A DNA stretch of 64,000 bases, taken from positions 6,671,001 through 6,735,000 of the forward strand of contig NZ_CP108430.1 of assembly GCF_041435335.1 (NCBI RefSeq), read 5' to 3'. The notes below the pieces were generated by a model, which was not told where the DNA came from, did not search any database, and was given only the letters and a program-made list of their open reading frames with translations. The position numbers and the translations under genes were made by a program. This document shows positions 1 to 9,156 of this stretch, in pieces. This stretch comes from Streptomyces sp. NBC_01283. GTDB taxonomy: Bacteria; Actinomycetota; Actinomycetes; Streptomycetales; Streptomycetaceae. The stretch's first letter is position 1; each line of letters begins with the position of its first letter.

Positions 1-1
1 G

Positions 2-652
2 GCGCCGATGACGTCCTGGTACGCCGACTCCGGAGCCGAACTGCGCACCCACGCGCGCGTGGACCGCGTCGAGCCCGGCAGCGTCCTCCTGGACGACGGC
101 ACCCGGCTGCCCGCGGACGCGGTCGTCGTCGGCATCGGCGCACGCCCCGCCACGGACTGGCTCGCGGACTCCGGCATCACCCTGGGCGCCCACCGTGAGG
201 TCCTCGCCGACGACCACCTGCGGACGTCGGAACCCGACGTGTACGCGGTCGGCGACTGCTCATCCTTCCCTTCGGGACGGTACGGCGAGCGCCTGCTCGT
301 CCACCACTGGGACAACGCCCTCCAGGGCCCGCGCACGGTCGCGGCGAACATCATCGGCGAGACCCCTTCGGCGTACGACCCGGTCCCGTACTTCTGGTCC
401 GAGCAGTTCGGCCGCTTCGTCCAGTACGCGGGCCATCACGCGTCCGCCGACGAGCTGGTGTGGCGCGGCGACCCCTCGGGGGCGGCCTGGAGCGTGTGCT
501 GGCTCCGGCGGGGCGCCCTGGTGGCCCTCCTCGCGGTGGGCCGTCCCAGGGACCTGGCGCAGGGCCGCAAGCTGATCGAGGCGGGCGCCCGCCTGTCCGC
601 CGAGCTGGCGGCGGACCCCGCCGTACCGCTCAAGAAGGCAGTGCTGCCCTAA
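2..652 (+). CDS. NAD(P)/FAD-dependent oxidoreductase, C-terminal part (5' end outside window)
   Basis: The reading frame is open to the window edge, so only the C-terminal ~216 residues are present. They include the end of the pyridine nucleotide disulfide reductase fold: VVVGIGARPATDW, then the FAD-contacting stretch DVYAVGDCSSFP, followed by a ferredoxin-reductase-type C-terminal domain (VPYFWSEQFGRFVQYAG). This resembles rubredoxin/ferredoxin reductases that pass electrons from NAD(P)H to a small redox protein. The true start and the N-terminal GxGxxG motifs are not visible. The substrate and electron partner cannot be told from this fragment. It ends about 80 bases before the next gene with no clear terminator. 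Confidence 0.8.
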   Translation, partial: APMTSWYADSGAELRTHARVDRVEPGSVLLDDGTRLPADAVVVGIGARPATDWLADSGITLGAHREVLADDHLRTSEPDVYAVGDCSSFPSGRYGERLLVHHWDNALQGPRTVAANIIGETPSAYDPVPYFWSEQFGRFVQYAGHHASADELVWRGDPSGAAWSVCWLRRGALVALLAVGRPRDLAQGRKLIEAGARLSAELAADPAVPLKKAVLP

Positions 653-718
653 GCGCTGCCGTCACCGACGCCGGGACCGCGGGGGACCCGCTGCCCGGCC
701 GCTGTCGGTGCCCGGAGC

Positions 719-724
719 TACGCT
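719..724 (+). promoter_or_regulatory. -10 element of a leaderless promoter (TACGCT)
   Basis: TACGCT is followed by exactly 7 bases and then the GTG at 732, so transcription would begin at or next to the start codon. No good Shine-Dalgarno lies at the usual distance. The -35 is not clear. Confidence 0.5.
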
Positions 725-731
725 TGTCCCC

Positions 732-1097
732 GTGACCGAGATTGACGCAAAGACTGATGCTCTCGTCCCCGAGTGGCTCCACCTCCCCGACATCGCAGAA
801 ATGCTCGACGTCGAGGTGACGCGTGTGCGCCAGCTGGTCAAGGAGGGCCAGCTGATCGCCGTGCGCCGTGGTGAGAACCGCGCGCTCGCCGTGCCGGCGG
901 CCTTCATCGACGGCGACAAGATCGTCAAGGGCCTCACCGGCACCCTGACGCTCCTGCGGGACGACGGCTTCTCCGACGAAGAGATGCTGGAGTGGCTCTT
1001 CACTCCGGACCCGACCCTGCCCGGCACCCCCGCGCAGGCACTCAGTGAGAATCGCGGCACGGAGGTGAAGCGCCGCGCCCAGGCGCTCGCCGTCTGA
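732..1097 (+). CDS. Rv2175c-family DNA-binding protein
   Basis: A 121-residue protein. The N-terminal half looks like a winged helix-turn-helix (WLHLPDIAEMLDVEVTRVRQ, then LIAVRRGENRALAVPAAFI). The C-terminal half (GTLTLLRDDGFSDEEMLEWLF) matches the actinobacterial Rv2175c C-terminal domain. The family includes Mycobacterium tuberculosis Rv2175c, a DNA-binding protein and substrate of a Ser/Thr kinase; its target genes are not well known. I chose GTG 732 because a TACGCT -10 lies 7 bases upstream. A GTG at 708 would add eight residues. The gene is followed by a strong inverted repeat before thiE. Confidence 0.85.
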   Translation: MTEIDAKTDALVPEWLHLPDIAEMLDVEVTRVRQLVKEGQLIAVRRGENRALAVPAAFIDGDKIVKGLTGTLTLLRDDGFSDEEMLEWLFTPDPTLPGTPAQALSENRGTEVKRRAQALAV

Positions 1098-1153
1098 CCG
1101 GGACGCGTCCGACCGAGGCGCGTCCGACCGAAACGGAAAACCGTTGCGTACGG

Positions 1154-1180
1154 GCCGTGGGTCCCCCGGGGACCCACGGC
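1154..1180. terminator. Perfect inverted repeat between the Rv2175c-like gene and thiE
   Basis: Thirteen bases (from 1154) are exactly complementary to the thirteen ending at 1180, with a single C between them, so a practical hairpin is a ~12-bp stem with a 3-base loop. No T-run follows, as is common for Streptomyces terminators. It could also be a regulatory element in the thiE leader. Confidence 0.55.
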
Positions 1181-1214
1181 GCGTAGGCCACCGACGACCC
1201 GGGGGGACCTCTTC

Positions 1215-1865
1215 ATGGCCACCAAGCCTGCCCGCGAGCAGCTCGCCGACGCCCGCCTCTACCTGTGTGTGGACGCCCGCAAGCGCCAGGGAGACCTCCC
1301 CGAGTTCCTCGACGCCGTCCTCGGCGGCGGCGTCGACATCGTGCAGCTGCGGGACAAGGGCATGGAGGCGGCCGAGGAGCTCGACCACCTGCGGGTCTTC
1401 GCCGACGCCGCCCGCCGGCACGGCAAGCTCCTCGCCGTGAACGACCGCGCGGACGTCGCGCACGCCATCGGCGCCGACGTGCTGCACCTGGGCCAGGGCG
1501 ACCTGCCCGTCCCCGCGGCTCGCGCGGTCCTCGGCCAGGACGTGCTCGTGGGCCGCTCCACGCACGCCGACACCGAGGCCGCCGCCGCGGCCACGCAGGA
1601 CGGCGTGGACTACTTCTGCACCGGCCCCTGCTGGCCCACCCCCACCAAGCCCGGTCGGTACGCCCCCGGGCTCGACCTCGTCCGGTACACGGCCTCGCTC
1701 GGCACGGACCGCCCGTGGTTCGCCATCGGCGGCATCGACGCGGGCAACCTCGACGAGGTGCTCGAAGCGGGCGCCCGCCGCGTCGTCGTCGTACGGGCGA
1801 TCACGGAGGCGGACGACCCGGCCGCCGCCGCGGCCGACTTCGCGAAGCGGCTGCGTACGGCCTGA
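1215..1865 (+). CDS. thiE: Thiamine-phosphate synthase
   Basis: Joins 4-methyl-5-hydroxyethylthiazole phosphate with HMP pyrophosphate to make thiamine monophosphate, in the cytosol. The 216-residue sequence has the family's landmarks in order along a TIM barrel: QLRDK at residues 44-48 (pyrophosphate binding), the AVNDRADVA segment, [13 protein letters not shown], the [15 protein letters not shown] loop, FAIGGID and VVVVRAIT. The ATG at 1215 follows a G-rich ribosome site (ggggggacc). No other thi gene is visible downstream. I looked for a TPP riboswitch upstream and did not find its conserved core. Length is normal for the family. Confidence 0.95.
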   Translation: MATKPAREQLADARLYLCVDARKRQGDLPEFLDAVLGGGVDIVQLRDKGMEAAEELDHLRVFADAARRHGKLLAVNDRADVAHAIGADVLHLGQGDLPVPAARAVLGQDVLVGRSTHADTEAAAAATQDGVDYFCTGPCWPTPTKPGRYAPGLDLVRYTASLGTDRPWFAIGGIDAGNLDEVLEAGARRVVVVRAITEADDPAAAAADFAKRLRTA

Positions 1866-1942
1866 TCGGCGATCTTCGGCCATCATTCCGGTCGGTTGTC
1901 CGCAGGTTGGACGGGAATTGGCCGGTAGCGGTACCCCGTAGC

Positions 1943-2875
<933 letters not shown>

Positions 2876-2920
2876 CCGGCCGTACCCCTGGGGGCGGCGG
2901 CCGCGGGGAGAGGGGCGTAC

Positions 2921-3796
2921 ATGGGCTGGACGGTCCTCTACATCGCGTTCGGATGCGTCGCGCTGTGGCTGCTCGGCGAGGTGCTGCTGCAGTACAAGGC
3001 GCGGCTGCGCTGGCGGCTGCTCGCCTTCGGCGGCTTCCTCGGCGTGGTCATCGGCGTGCTGCTGCCGTCGGTGATCGTCATCGGGGTCGGCGCGATCGCC
3101 TTCGCCACGGGCCAGACGTACGTGACGCTGTCCTTCCGCCGCGGCTTCTCGACCGGCTGGGCGCTCGGCGGCCAGCCCGGCCTGAGCAAGCGCCGCAAGA
3201 CGACGGGGCGGGGTGGCGCGGAAGCCGCCCAGGAGCCGACGCTCCAGGTCTCCGACCTGGAGTACGAGGAGGCGGGCCCGGCAGGACCGCCGCCCGAGGC
3301 CGCTCCCGGCACCGGGGTCTACGCGCCGGAGCCGCTGCCCGACGACACCGGGCAGTACGGCGTCTACAGCGACACGGCGTACGCACAGCAGCAGTCGGCT
3401 GCCGCGGACAGCGGCTACGGCTACGACACGTATGCCGCCGCGGGCTATGACCCCCAGCAGCCGTACGCGTACGGCGAGACGGGGGAGCAGCAATACGCCG
3501 CGTACTCCGACCCGTACATCGGGACGCAGTCGTACGGCGGCCAGCAGAGCTACGACGCGTACGGCGACCAGCAGCAGTACGCGTCCTATCCCGCCGCCGA
3601 TCCCTACGGCGGCGACGCCGGGACGTACAACGACACGCCGCCCGGCGGGGTCTGGGTGCCCCAGCAGCGCAATGTCGAGGACCCCTACGGCCAGTACGGC
3701 GGCGAACTCCCGCCGGAGCAGCCTTACCCCTACCAGGGCGAGCAGCCCCAGGGGAACGGCTACGACGCGGGGTACAACGAGCAGTACCGGTACTGA
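2921..3796 (+). CDS. Membrane protein with long Tyr/Gln/Gly-rich tail
   Basis: Function not recognised. Two hydrophobic segments are visible, about residues 4-22 and 36-62. A short basic stretch (SKRRKTTGR) follows, then about 190 residues of low-complexity sequence rich in Tyr, Gln, Gly, Ala, Asp and Pro with recurring YGG, QQY and DPY units. That layout suggests a short membrane anchor carrying a disordered tail, probably cytoplasmic since positive residues follow the second segment. The ATG is preceded by a GGGAGAGGGG ribosome site. It faces a convergent oxidoreductase gene across a hairpin. Confidence 0.75.
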   Translation: MGWTVLYIAFGCVALWLLGEVLLQYKARLRWRLLAFGGFLGVVIGVLLPSVIVIGVGAIAFATGQTYVTLSFRRGFSTGWALGGQPGLSKRRKTTGRGGAEAAQEPTLQVSDLEYEEAGPAGPPPEAAPGTGVYAPEPLPDDTGQYGVYSDTAYAQQQSAAADSGYGYDTYAAAGYDPQQPYAYGETGEQQYAAYSDPYIGTQSYGGQQSYDAYGDQQQYASYPAADPYGGDAGTYNDTPPGGVWVPQQRNVEDPYGQYGGELPPEQPYPYQGEQPQGNGYDAGYNEQYRY

Positions 3797-3802
3797 TCCG
3801 GA

Positions 3803-3828
3803 GGCCCGCGGCGATGGCGCCGCGGGCC
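3803..3828. terminator. Bidirectional hairpin between convergent genes
   Basis: An 11-bp perfect GC-rich stem (3803-3813 with 3818-3828) and a 4-base loop, placed directly after one stop codon and before the end of the opposing gene. Confidence 0.7.
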
Positions 3829-3836
3829 GCTGTCGC

Positions 3837-5363
3837 TCACTGCGAGCCCCGGAAGTCCGGTCCCTCCACGATGAGCCCGGCGACCAGCGTGCCGGACATG
3901 CCCGCGTGCGGAAGACCGCCGCCGGGGTGGGACCAGCCGCCGACCGCGAAGAGCCCGGGCAGGCGCGTGCTGTTGGCCGGGTGGAGCAGCCGGCCCTCTC
4001 CTGCCGCGAGGGACGGGGGCGGGACCGCGCCGCCGTCGGCGCCGGTGGCCTCCGCGACGTCGGCGGGGGTGCGGACCCCGTGCCACAGCAGGCGGCCCCG
4101 GAGTCCGGGCAGTACCGCCTCGGCACGGTCCAGGAGCCGCTCCACGTCCGCGTCGGTGATCTCCGTGTGCGCGGGCACCGTGACCGTCAGCGTGACCGCC
4201 TCGTGTCCGGCGTCGGGCGTGAGTGCCGGGTCGGCCGGGCGCAGCACCGTGAGGGTGGGGGCGGCGGGCAGCCCGGGGCGGTCCCCGAAGAGCCGGTCGA
4301 GCTCGTCCCGGCGGTCGGGGGTGTGCAGCACCGTGCGGTGGGGCGTGCCGTCCGGGCGGGGGCCGCGGAGCGCGAGCAGGACCGTGAGGCGGCTGGGGAG
4401 TCCCGTCCTGGGCCGCACCTCACCCTCCGCCCGTATGTTCACACCGGATCCGCCGGGCATGCCGGATACACCGGACAGCAAGCCGTCCAGTGCGCCGGGC
4501 GCAACACCGGCGACTACGAAGTCCGCCTCCTTCGCCGTCCCGTCCGCGAGCTCGACGCCGACCGCGCGGCCGTCCTTCTCGACGATCCGGGTGACGGGGG
4601 AGTCGAACGCGAACTCGACCCGCCGGGCGAGGCACCGCTCGTACACGGCCCGGGCGAGCGCGCGCATCCCGCCGCGCACGGACCACGCGCCGAAGGTGTG
4701 CTCCAGATAGGGCAGGACGGCCGCACTCGCCGGGGTCGCCCGGGGGTCCAGGCCCCACGCGAGGGCGTACTGCTCAAGGAGGGCCAGGAGGCGTGCGTCG
4801 CCGCCCAGTTCGAGCTCACCGGCCTCGGTGAGGGTGGTCGCACGGCGCTCGCGCCGCAGGAGGCGCTTGTGGGGCACCGAGGGATAGGGCTCGCGCTCGG
4901 CGAGGACCTGCCAGTTCGGCCAGAGGGGCTCTTCCAGGAGGGGGCGCCGGGTGCGGTCCCACGCCTCACGCGCGCGGTTCATGTACGCCGACCAGCGGGC
5001 GCCCGCGTCGCTGCCGAGCGCCGCGTCCAGAGCGTCGCCCACGCCCGCGCGCGAGGCGTTCGGCAGGTCGGCCGTCGCGCCGTCCGCGAAGACGTGCCGC
5101 ACGGCGGGCTCCACCTGGGACAGCTCGACGCACTTCTCCAGCGGCTCCTTGCCCGTCTTGACGAACAGGTCGCGGTAGACGGCGGGGAGGTGCAGGAGGC
5201 CGGGGCCCGTGTCGAAGACGAAGCCGTCACGCTCGACGCTGCCGAGCGCGCCGCCGTACGTCCCCGACCGCTCGTGGACCACCACATGGTGGCCCGCGAC
5301 GGCCAGCCGGGCGGCCGCCGCCATCGCGCCCATCCCGGCGCCGATCACCACAATCCGTGCCAT
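3837..5363 (-). CDS. Phytoene-desaturase-like (CrtI family) NAD(P)/FAD oxidoreductase
   Basis: A 508-residue flavoprotein of the phytoene desaturase/amine oxidase superfamily. The N-terminus has the dinucleotide fold (VVIGAGMGAMAAAARLA, then the acidic strand end VVVHERS and GGALGS). The C-terminus has the FAD-closing motif LFAVGGWSHPGGGLPHAGMSGTLVAGLI. No crtB, crtE or other carotenoid genes lie nearby, so carotenoid desaturation cannot be assumed; many Streptomyces have such lone homologues of unknown substrate. I chose ATG 5363, which puts the GxGxxG near residue 7 and has a TAAAGT -10 seven bases upstream. A GTG at 5387 would add eight residues. Confidence 0.8.
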   Translation of the reverse strand: MARIVVIGAGMGAMAAAARLAVAGHHVVVHERSGTYGGALGSVERDGFVFDTGPGLLHLPAVYRDLFVKTGKEPLEKCVELSQVEPAVRHVFADGATADLPNASRAGVGDALDAALGSDAGARWSAYMNRAREAWDRTRRPLLEEPLWPNWQVLAEREPYPSVPHKRLLRRERRATTLTEAGELELGGDARLLALLEQYALAWGLDPRATPASAAVLPYLEHTFGAWSVRGGMRALARAVYERCLARRVEFAFDSPVTRIVEKDGRAVGVELADGTAKEADFVVAGVAPGALDGLLSGVSGMPGGSGVNIRAEGEVRPRTGLPSRLTVLLALRGPRPDGTPHRTVLHTPDRRDELDRLFGDRPGLPAAPTLTVLRPADPALTPDAGHEAVTLTVTVPAHTEITDADVERLLDRAEAVLPGLRGRLLWHGVRTPADVAEATGADGGAVPPPSLAAGEGRLLHPANSTRLPGLFAVGGWSHPGGGLPHAGMSGTLVAGLIVEGPDFRGSQ

Positions 5364-5370
5364 GCCAGGG

Positions 5371-5376
5371 ACTTTA
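5371..5376 (-). promoter_or_regulatory. -10 element (TAAAGT) of a leaderless promoter
   Basis: On the minus strand TAAAGT is followed by 7 bases and the ATG of the CrtI-like gene. Confidence 0.45.
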
Positions 5377-5408
5377 TCGGCCACCACTGACAGAGCCGCC
5401 GGGAGCCC

Positions 5409-6023
5409 TCAGTCCGGCGGCCGCCCCGCGTGCGCCGCGAGCTGCTTCTCCTCGCGCCGCTGGGCCCTGCGCCGCCGGAACCGCCGGATCCGCGAGATCA
5501 GGAAGTACAGCAGGATCAGGCCGAGCAACAGCAGCACGGCCGCGATGATCGCCGCCGCCTCCGGATAGAACATCGCGAAGCTGATGATCCCGCCGACCCC
5601 GAGATCCTCCGCCGTGCTCACCACCATGTTGCTGAACGGTTCCGGCGAGGTGTTGATCGCCATCCGCGTCCCGGCCTTCACGAAGTGACTGGCCAGCGCC
5701 GTCGAACCGCCCACCGCGCCCGCCGCCAGATCGGGCAGCGAACCGCTCTGCCCGGCGAGCAGCGCACCCACCACCGCCCCGGACACCGGCCGGATCACGG
5801 TGTGCACCGTGTCCCACACCGAGTCGACGTAAGGGATCTTGTCGGCGACGGCCTCACAGACGAAGAGCACCCCGGCGACGATCAGCACATCAGGACGTTG
5901 CAGCGACTCGGGCACCTCGTCGGTGATCCCGGTCGCGCCGAAGACACCGAGCAACAGGACCACCGCGTAGGCGTTGATCCCGCTGGCCCAGCCGCTGGTG
6001 AACACCAGGGGGAGTACGGACAC
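5409..6023 (-). CDS. DUF4126 family membrane protein
   Basis: A 204-residue polytopic membrane protein matching DUF4126: the start TSGWASGINAYAVVLLLGV, the central PYVDSVWDTVHTVIRPVSGA and a C-terminal pair of hydrophobic helices ending in a basic cytoplasmic tail (RRFRRRRAQRREEK). About five membrane segments can be counted. The biochemical role of the family is not known. Start GTG 6023 has TACGAT seven bases upstream and no Shine-Dalgarno, so it is probably leaderless. It is the gene upstream of the CrtI-like gene on the same strand (gap 45 bases), so co-expression is possible. Confidence 0.85.
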   Translation of the reverse strand: MSVLPLVFTSGWASGINAYAVVLLLGVFGATGITDEVPESLQRPDVLIVAGVLFVCEAVADKIPYVDSVWDTVHTVIRPVSGAVVGALLAGQSGSLPDLAAGAVGGSTALASHFVKAGTRMAINTSPEPFSNMVVSTAEDLGVGGIISFAMFYPEAAAIIAAVLLLLGLILLYFLISRIRRFRRRRAQRREEKQLAAHAGRPPD

Positions 6024-6030
6024 GGAGGCG

Positions 6031-6036
6031 ATCGTA
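6031..6036 (-). promoter_or_regulatory. -10 element (TACGAT) for the DUF4126 gene
   Basis: TACGAT on the minus strand, 7 bases before GTG 6023. A 9-bp inverted repeat (6054-6062 with 6071-6079) lies just upstream and could be an operator or a weak hairpin. Confidence 0.5.
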
Positions 6037-6329
6037 ACCAGTTGGGAACTCCTAGGCCTGGGGATGAGCGCCCAGGCCTGAGTATCCGTACCTAGTGGTG
6101 GAGATGAGTATCAGCGCGGATGGGTCCCGACCTGCGAAGACGGAAGAGTGAGGGGCACGGAGAAGGGCGCAGTGCCCGTACCGCCGACACGGGGCGGCGG
6201 AACGGCACGGCGCCCTTGGCCGCTCCTCCCACCCCTCGAAGGTGGGAGTGAGGCGCGGGGAGACGGGCGGTGCCTGGGGGGATGACCACCCCGAGGGGCC
6301 GAACGGGGGACCACGGGGGAACGCAAGAA
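6037..6329. other. Intergenic stretch with a hairpin and a possible 15-codon ORF
   Basis: No convincing gene. It holds an inverted repeat AGGCCTGGG...CCCAGGCCT (6054-6079). The motif GAGTATC occurs twice, on each side of GTACCTAGTGGTGGAG (about 6080-6112). A very short plus-strand ORF runs from ATG 6104 to the TGA at 6149-6151 with a GGTGGAG ribosome-like site. The rest is GC-rich with short purine-rich runs. Whether anything here is expressed is unknown. Confidence 0.4.
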
Positions 6330-6376
6330 GCGCCGGCCCGGTGCCACCTGGAGATCAGGTGGCACCGGGCCGGCGC
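6330..6376 (-). terminator. Terminator of the ABC-YhgE-tetR operon
   Basis: A 21-bp perfect stem (6330-6350 with 6356-6376) and a 5-base loop, about 27 bases past the tetR stop codon. On the minus strand it is followed by TTCTTGCG. Confidence 0.85.
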
Positions 6377-6403
6377 CTTTGCGGTGCGCGGTCGCGGGCC
6401 GGG

Positions 6404-7021
6404 TCAGCGCCCGCCGCTCACCCGGCCCTGGAGCAGTCGCGACAGCGCCGAGTGCACGTCGTCGAGGGAGCGCTCCGGCTGGAAGGCCTGCCAGTCGAGG
6501 GCCGCCACCAGGACCATCCCGACGAGCGCGGCGGCCGTCAGGGGGATGTCGATCTCCTCGCTGAGCTCGCCGTTCTCGACGCCCGCGCGCAGGACGTCCT
6601 CGACGACGGCGACCGCCTGCTGCCTGACCACCATCAGGGTGGACTGCCAGGCGCGGTTGGTGCGCCACAGCTCGGCGACGTACAGCTGGGTGAAGGCCGG
6701 ATAGCGGTCGATGAAGACCAGGCCCGCCCGGATCATCGCGTCCAGCGCGTCGACCTGGCTGCCGCCGCTCCCCGCCACCTTCTCGGACGCCTCCTTCAAG
6801 GAGGCGGTGAGCAGGCCGACGCCGTGCCGCAGCAGCTCTTCGAAGAGGACCGACTTGCTCGCGAAGTTGTAGTAGACCGTGCCCTTCGCGACCCCGGCCC
6901 GCTCGGCGATCTCGTCGACCGTCGTGGCCGAGAAGCCCTGCTCCGCGATGAGGGTGACGGCCGCCTCGTAGAGCTTCTGCCGGGTGGCCTCACGCCGGGT
7001 GCTGGTTGCGCTGCTGTCCAT
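6404..7021 (-). CDS. TetR family transcriptional regulator
   Basis: A 205-residue repressor-type protein. The N-terminal helix-turn-helix is clear: KLYEAAVTLIAEQGFSATTV, DEIAERAGVAKGTVYYNFASK. The C-terminal ligand domain is less conserved and includes LMVVRQQAVAVVEDVLRAG. It is the last gene of a minus-strand operon after the YhgE/Pip gene (gap 50 bases) and probably controls that operon through the palindrome at 9989-10002. The ATG at 7021 has a GAGAAT hexamer seven bases upstream, so a separate leaderless transcript is possible as well as readthrough. The ligand is unknown. A strong hairpin follows. Confidence 0.85.
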   Translation of the reverse strand: MDSSATSTRREATRQKLYEAAVTLIAEQGFSATTVDEIAERAGVAKGTVYYNFASKSVLFEELLRHGVGLLTASLKEASEKVAGSGGSQVDALDAMIRAGLVFIDRYPAFTQLYVAELWRTNRAWQSTLMVVRQQAVAVVEDVLRAGVENGELSEEIDIPLTAAALVGMVLVAALDWQAFQPERSLDDVHSALSRLLQGRVSGGR

Positions 7022-7071
7022 GGGCCCGATTCTCACAGGTCTCGGCGCCCGTACAGGCGCGGTCGGGGGTC

Positions 7072-9156
7072 TCACAGGCTCAGCTCCGGGTGCAGACGGT
7101 CCAGGGTCCACACCTGCTTGCGGCGCGCGGAGAGCGCGGTGAGCGCCAGGGCGCCCGCCGTGAAGGCCGTGAGCACCACGCACGCCTGCCATACGGGGCC
7201 GAGCCCGCCGCCCGTGATGAGCCTCCGGAGGGCGTCGACGACGTAACTCATCGGCAAGAAGGGGTGGATCGCGCCGAAGAAGGACGGACTCGTCTGTACG
7301 GGGTACGTGCCGCCGGCCGAGGTCAGCTGGAGCATCAGGGCCGCGAGGACGAGGATCCGCCCGGCCGCTCCGAAGCGTGCGTTCAGCCACTGGACGATCG
7401 CCGCGAAGCAGCACGTCACCAGGCAGAGGAAGCCCACCGTCCCGGCGGCCCGCGCCATCTGCAGGCCCAGGCCCCAGTGCAGGACCGACATCAGGGCCGC
7501 CGTCTGGAGCACGCCGAGCGCTGCGACCGGCAGCCAGCCCGCGAACGCGATGCGCCAGGCAGAGGCGCCCGCGGCGAGCGCGCGCCGGTTGAGCGGCTGG
7601 ATCAGCATGTACGCCACCATCGCGCCGACCCACAGGGACAGCGGGATGAAGTACGGGGCGAAACCGGTGCCGTAGTTGGGTGCCTTGTGCATCGACTGGG
7701 AGGCGAGCTGGACCGGGTCGGCCATGACGTCGGTGCGCTGGTCGCGGTCCTTCTTGCCGTAGTCGGGGATCTTCTTGACGCCGTCGTGCAGCCCGCCGGA
7801 CAGCTTTCCGGAGCCGTCGGCCAGCTTGAACATGCCGCCCTTGAGGTCGGTCGCGCCCGTCTCCAGCTTGCCGATGCCCGTGTCGAGGTCGTCGGCGCCG
7901 GTCTTGGCGGTGCCGAGGCCCGTGTGCAGCTTCTTGGCGCCCTTGGCGACCTTCCCCGCGCCCGCGTTGAGGTCGTTGATCTGGGTGACGGCCTTGTTCA
8001 GGTCCTCGTCGAGGTGCGGGGCACGGTCGGCGAGCGCCTGCGACTTCTCCTGCAGCGCGGCGAGGTGTTTGTCGAGCTTCTTGACGTCGCTGTTCTGGTC
8101 CTTGACCACGGTGTTCATGTCGTCCGCGATGGTCGACACGTTCTCCGCGGCCTTCTTGGCCTTTTTGATCTGCGGGCAGGCCGGGTCGGGCACCGGGAGG
8201 TTCTCGCAGCGCTCCGTGTAGAAGCCGCCGATGATCTCGGATCCGTTCTTGGCGCCTTCGGCCGCACCGGGTGCGAGCTTGACCCAGGTGTCCAGGTTGC
8301 CGCGCAGCGCCTTGGAGGAGTCGGCGACGAGCTGGGCCGTGTCCCCGATGGTCTTGCCGTTGTCCTTCAGGAAGGGCCGCACCTGGTCCGCGGTGCCGTT
8401 GACCTTGTCGGCCAGCTTCTGGGTGCCGTCCGAGACCTTCTTCGAGCCGGTCTCCAGCTTGCCGGCGCCCTTGTCGAGCTTCTTGATGCCCCCGGCCAGG
8501 TCGCTGCTGCCGTTCTTGGCGTCCTTGAGGCCGGTCGCGAGCTTCTTGGTGCCCTTCTTGGCCTCGCCGATGCCGCTGTCGAGCTTGTCGGCCCCCTTGG
8601 CGGCCTTCTCGGTCGCCCCGTGGATGTCGGAGAACGAGATGAAGATCTTGTCGAGGAAGGAGCGCGAGGCCTTGGTGGAGGCCGCGGTGCGCACCTCGGA
8701 GAAGACCGTCCGGGAGATCTGCCCGACGATGTAGTTGTTGGCGTCGTTCGTGCGGACCTGCAGGGCGCTGGTCTCCGGGGAGTCGCCCGAACTCGACGCG
8801 ACGCGCTTGCTGAAGTCGGACGGCATCGTCAGGGACAGGTAGTACGTCCCGTCCTCGACGCCCTTGTGCGCCTCGGCGGAACTCACCTCGTGCCAGTCGA
8901 AGGTCTTGCTGTCCTTGAGACCGTCGACGATGCCGTCGCCCACCGCGAGCTTCTTGCCGGCGGCCGTGGCCCCCTTGTCGTCATTGACGAGCGCCACGGG
9001 TATGCGGTCGAGACGGCCGTACGGGTCCCAGAACGAGCAGAGGTACAGCGCGCCGTACAGCAGGGGCAGCAGCAGGAGCGCGGCGAGTGCCGCGCGCGGA
9101 AGCTTCCCCCTGCCGAAGCGCCTGAGCTCAAGCGCGGCGAGCTTCGGCGAGCGCAT
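7072..9156 (-). CDS. YhgE/Pip domain-containing membrane protein
   Basis: A 694-residue protein with the YhgE/Pip layout. There is an N-terminal membrane helix (LPRAALAALLLLPLLYGALYL) followed by FWDPYGRLDRIPVALVNDDKG. A long extracellular coiled region has repeated Leu/Gly/Asp units (KKLDKGAGKLETGSKKV and similar, about residues 220-460). Five or six C-terminal membrane helices of ABC-2 type follow. The family includes phage-infection protein Pip of Lactococcus and export-type ABC permeases. It overlaps the upstream ATPase gene by 29 bases, so the two are translationally linked and likely form one transporter. ATG 9156 gives the normal N-terminus; the frame stays open further upstream within the ATPase gene. 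Confidence 0.85.
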   Translation of the reverse strand: MRSPKLAALELRRFGRGKLPRAALAALLLLPLLYGALYLCSFWDPYGRLDRIPVALVNDDKGATAAGKKLAVGDGIVDGLKDSKTFDWHEVSSAEAHKGVEDGTYYLSLTMPSDFSKRVASSSGDSPETSALQVRTNDANNYIVGQISRTVFSEVRTAASTKASRSFLDKIFISFSDIHGATEKAAKGADKLDSGIGEAKKGTKKLATGLKDAKNGSSDLAGGIKKLDKGAGKLETGSKKVSDGTQKLADKVNGTADQVRPFLKDNGKTIGDTAQLVADSSKALRGNLDTWVKLAPGAAEGAKNGSEIIGGFYTERCENLPVPDPACPQIKKAKKAAENVSTIADDMNTVVKDQNSDVKKLDKHLAALQEKSQALADRAPHLDEDLNKAVTQINDLNAGAGKVAKGAKKLHTGLGTAKTGADDLDTGIGKLETGATDLKGGMFKLADGSGKLSGGLHDGVKKIPDYGKKDRDQRTDVMADPVQLASQSMHKAPNYGTGFAPYFIPLSLWVGAMVAYMLIQPLNRRALAAGASAWRIAFAGWLPVAALGVLQTAALMSVLHWGLGLQMARAAGTVGFLCLVTCCFAAIVQWLNARFGAAGRILVLAALMLQLTSAGGTYPVQTSPSFFGAIHPFLPMSYVVDALRRLITGGGLGPVWQACVVLTAFTAGALALTALSARRKQVWTLDRLHPELSL

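Noticed and set aside
1098..1214. TPP riboswitch before thiE
   Set aside because: The conserved CTGAGA and later core of the thi-box are not present on the plus strand; only a plain perfect hairpin is seen.
3837..5363. Carotenoid biosynthesis cluster
   Set aside because: Only one CrtI-like gene is present; no crtB, crtE, crtY or regulators nearby.
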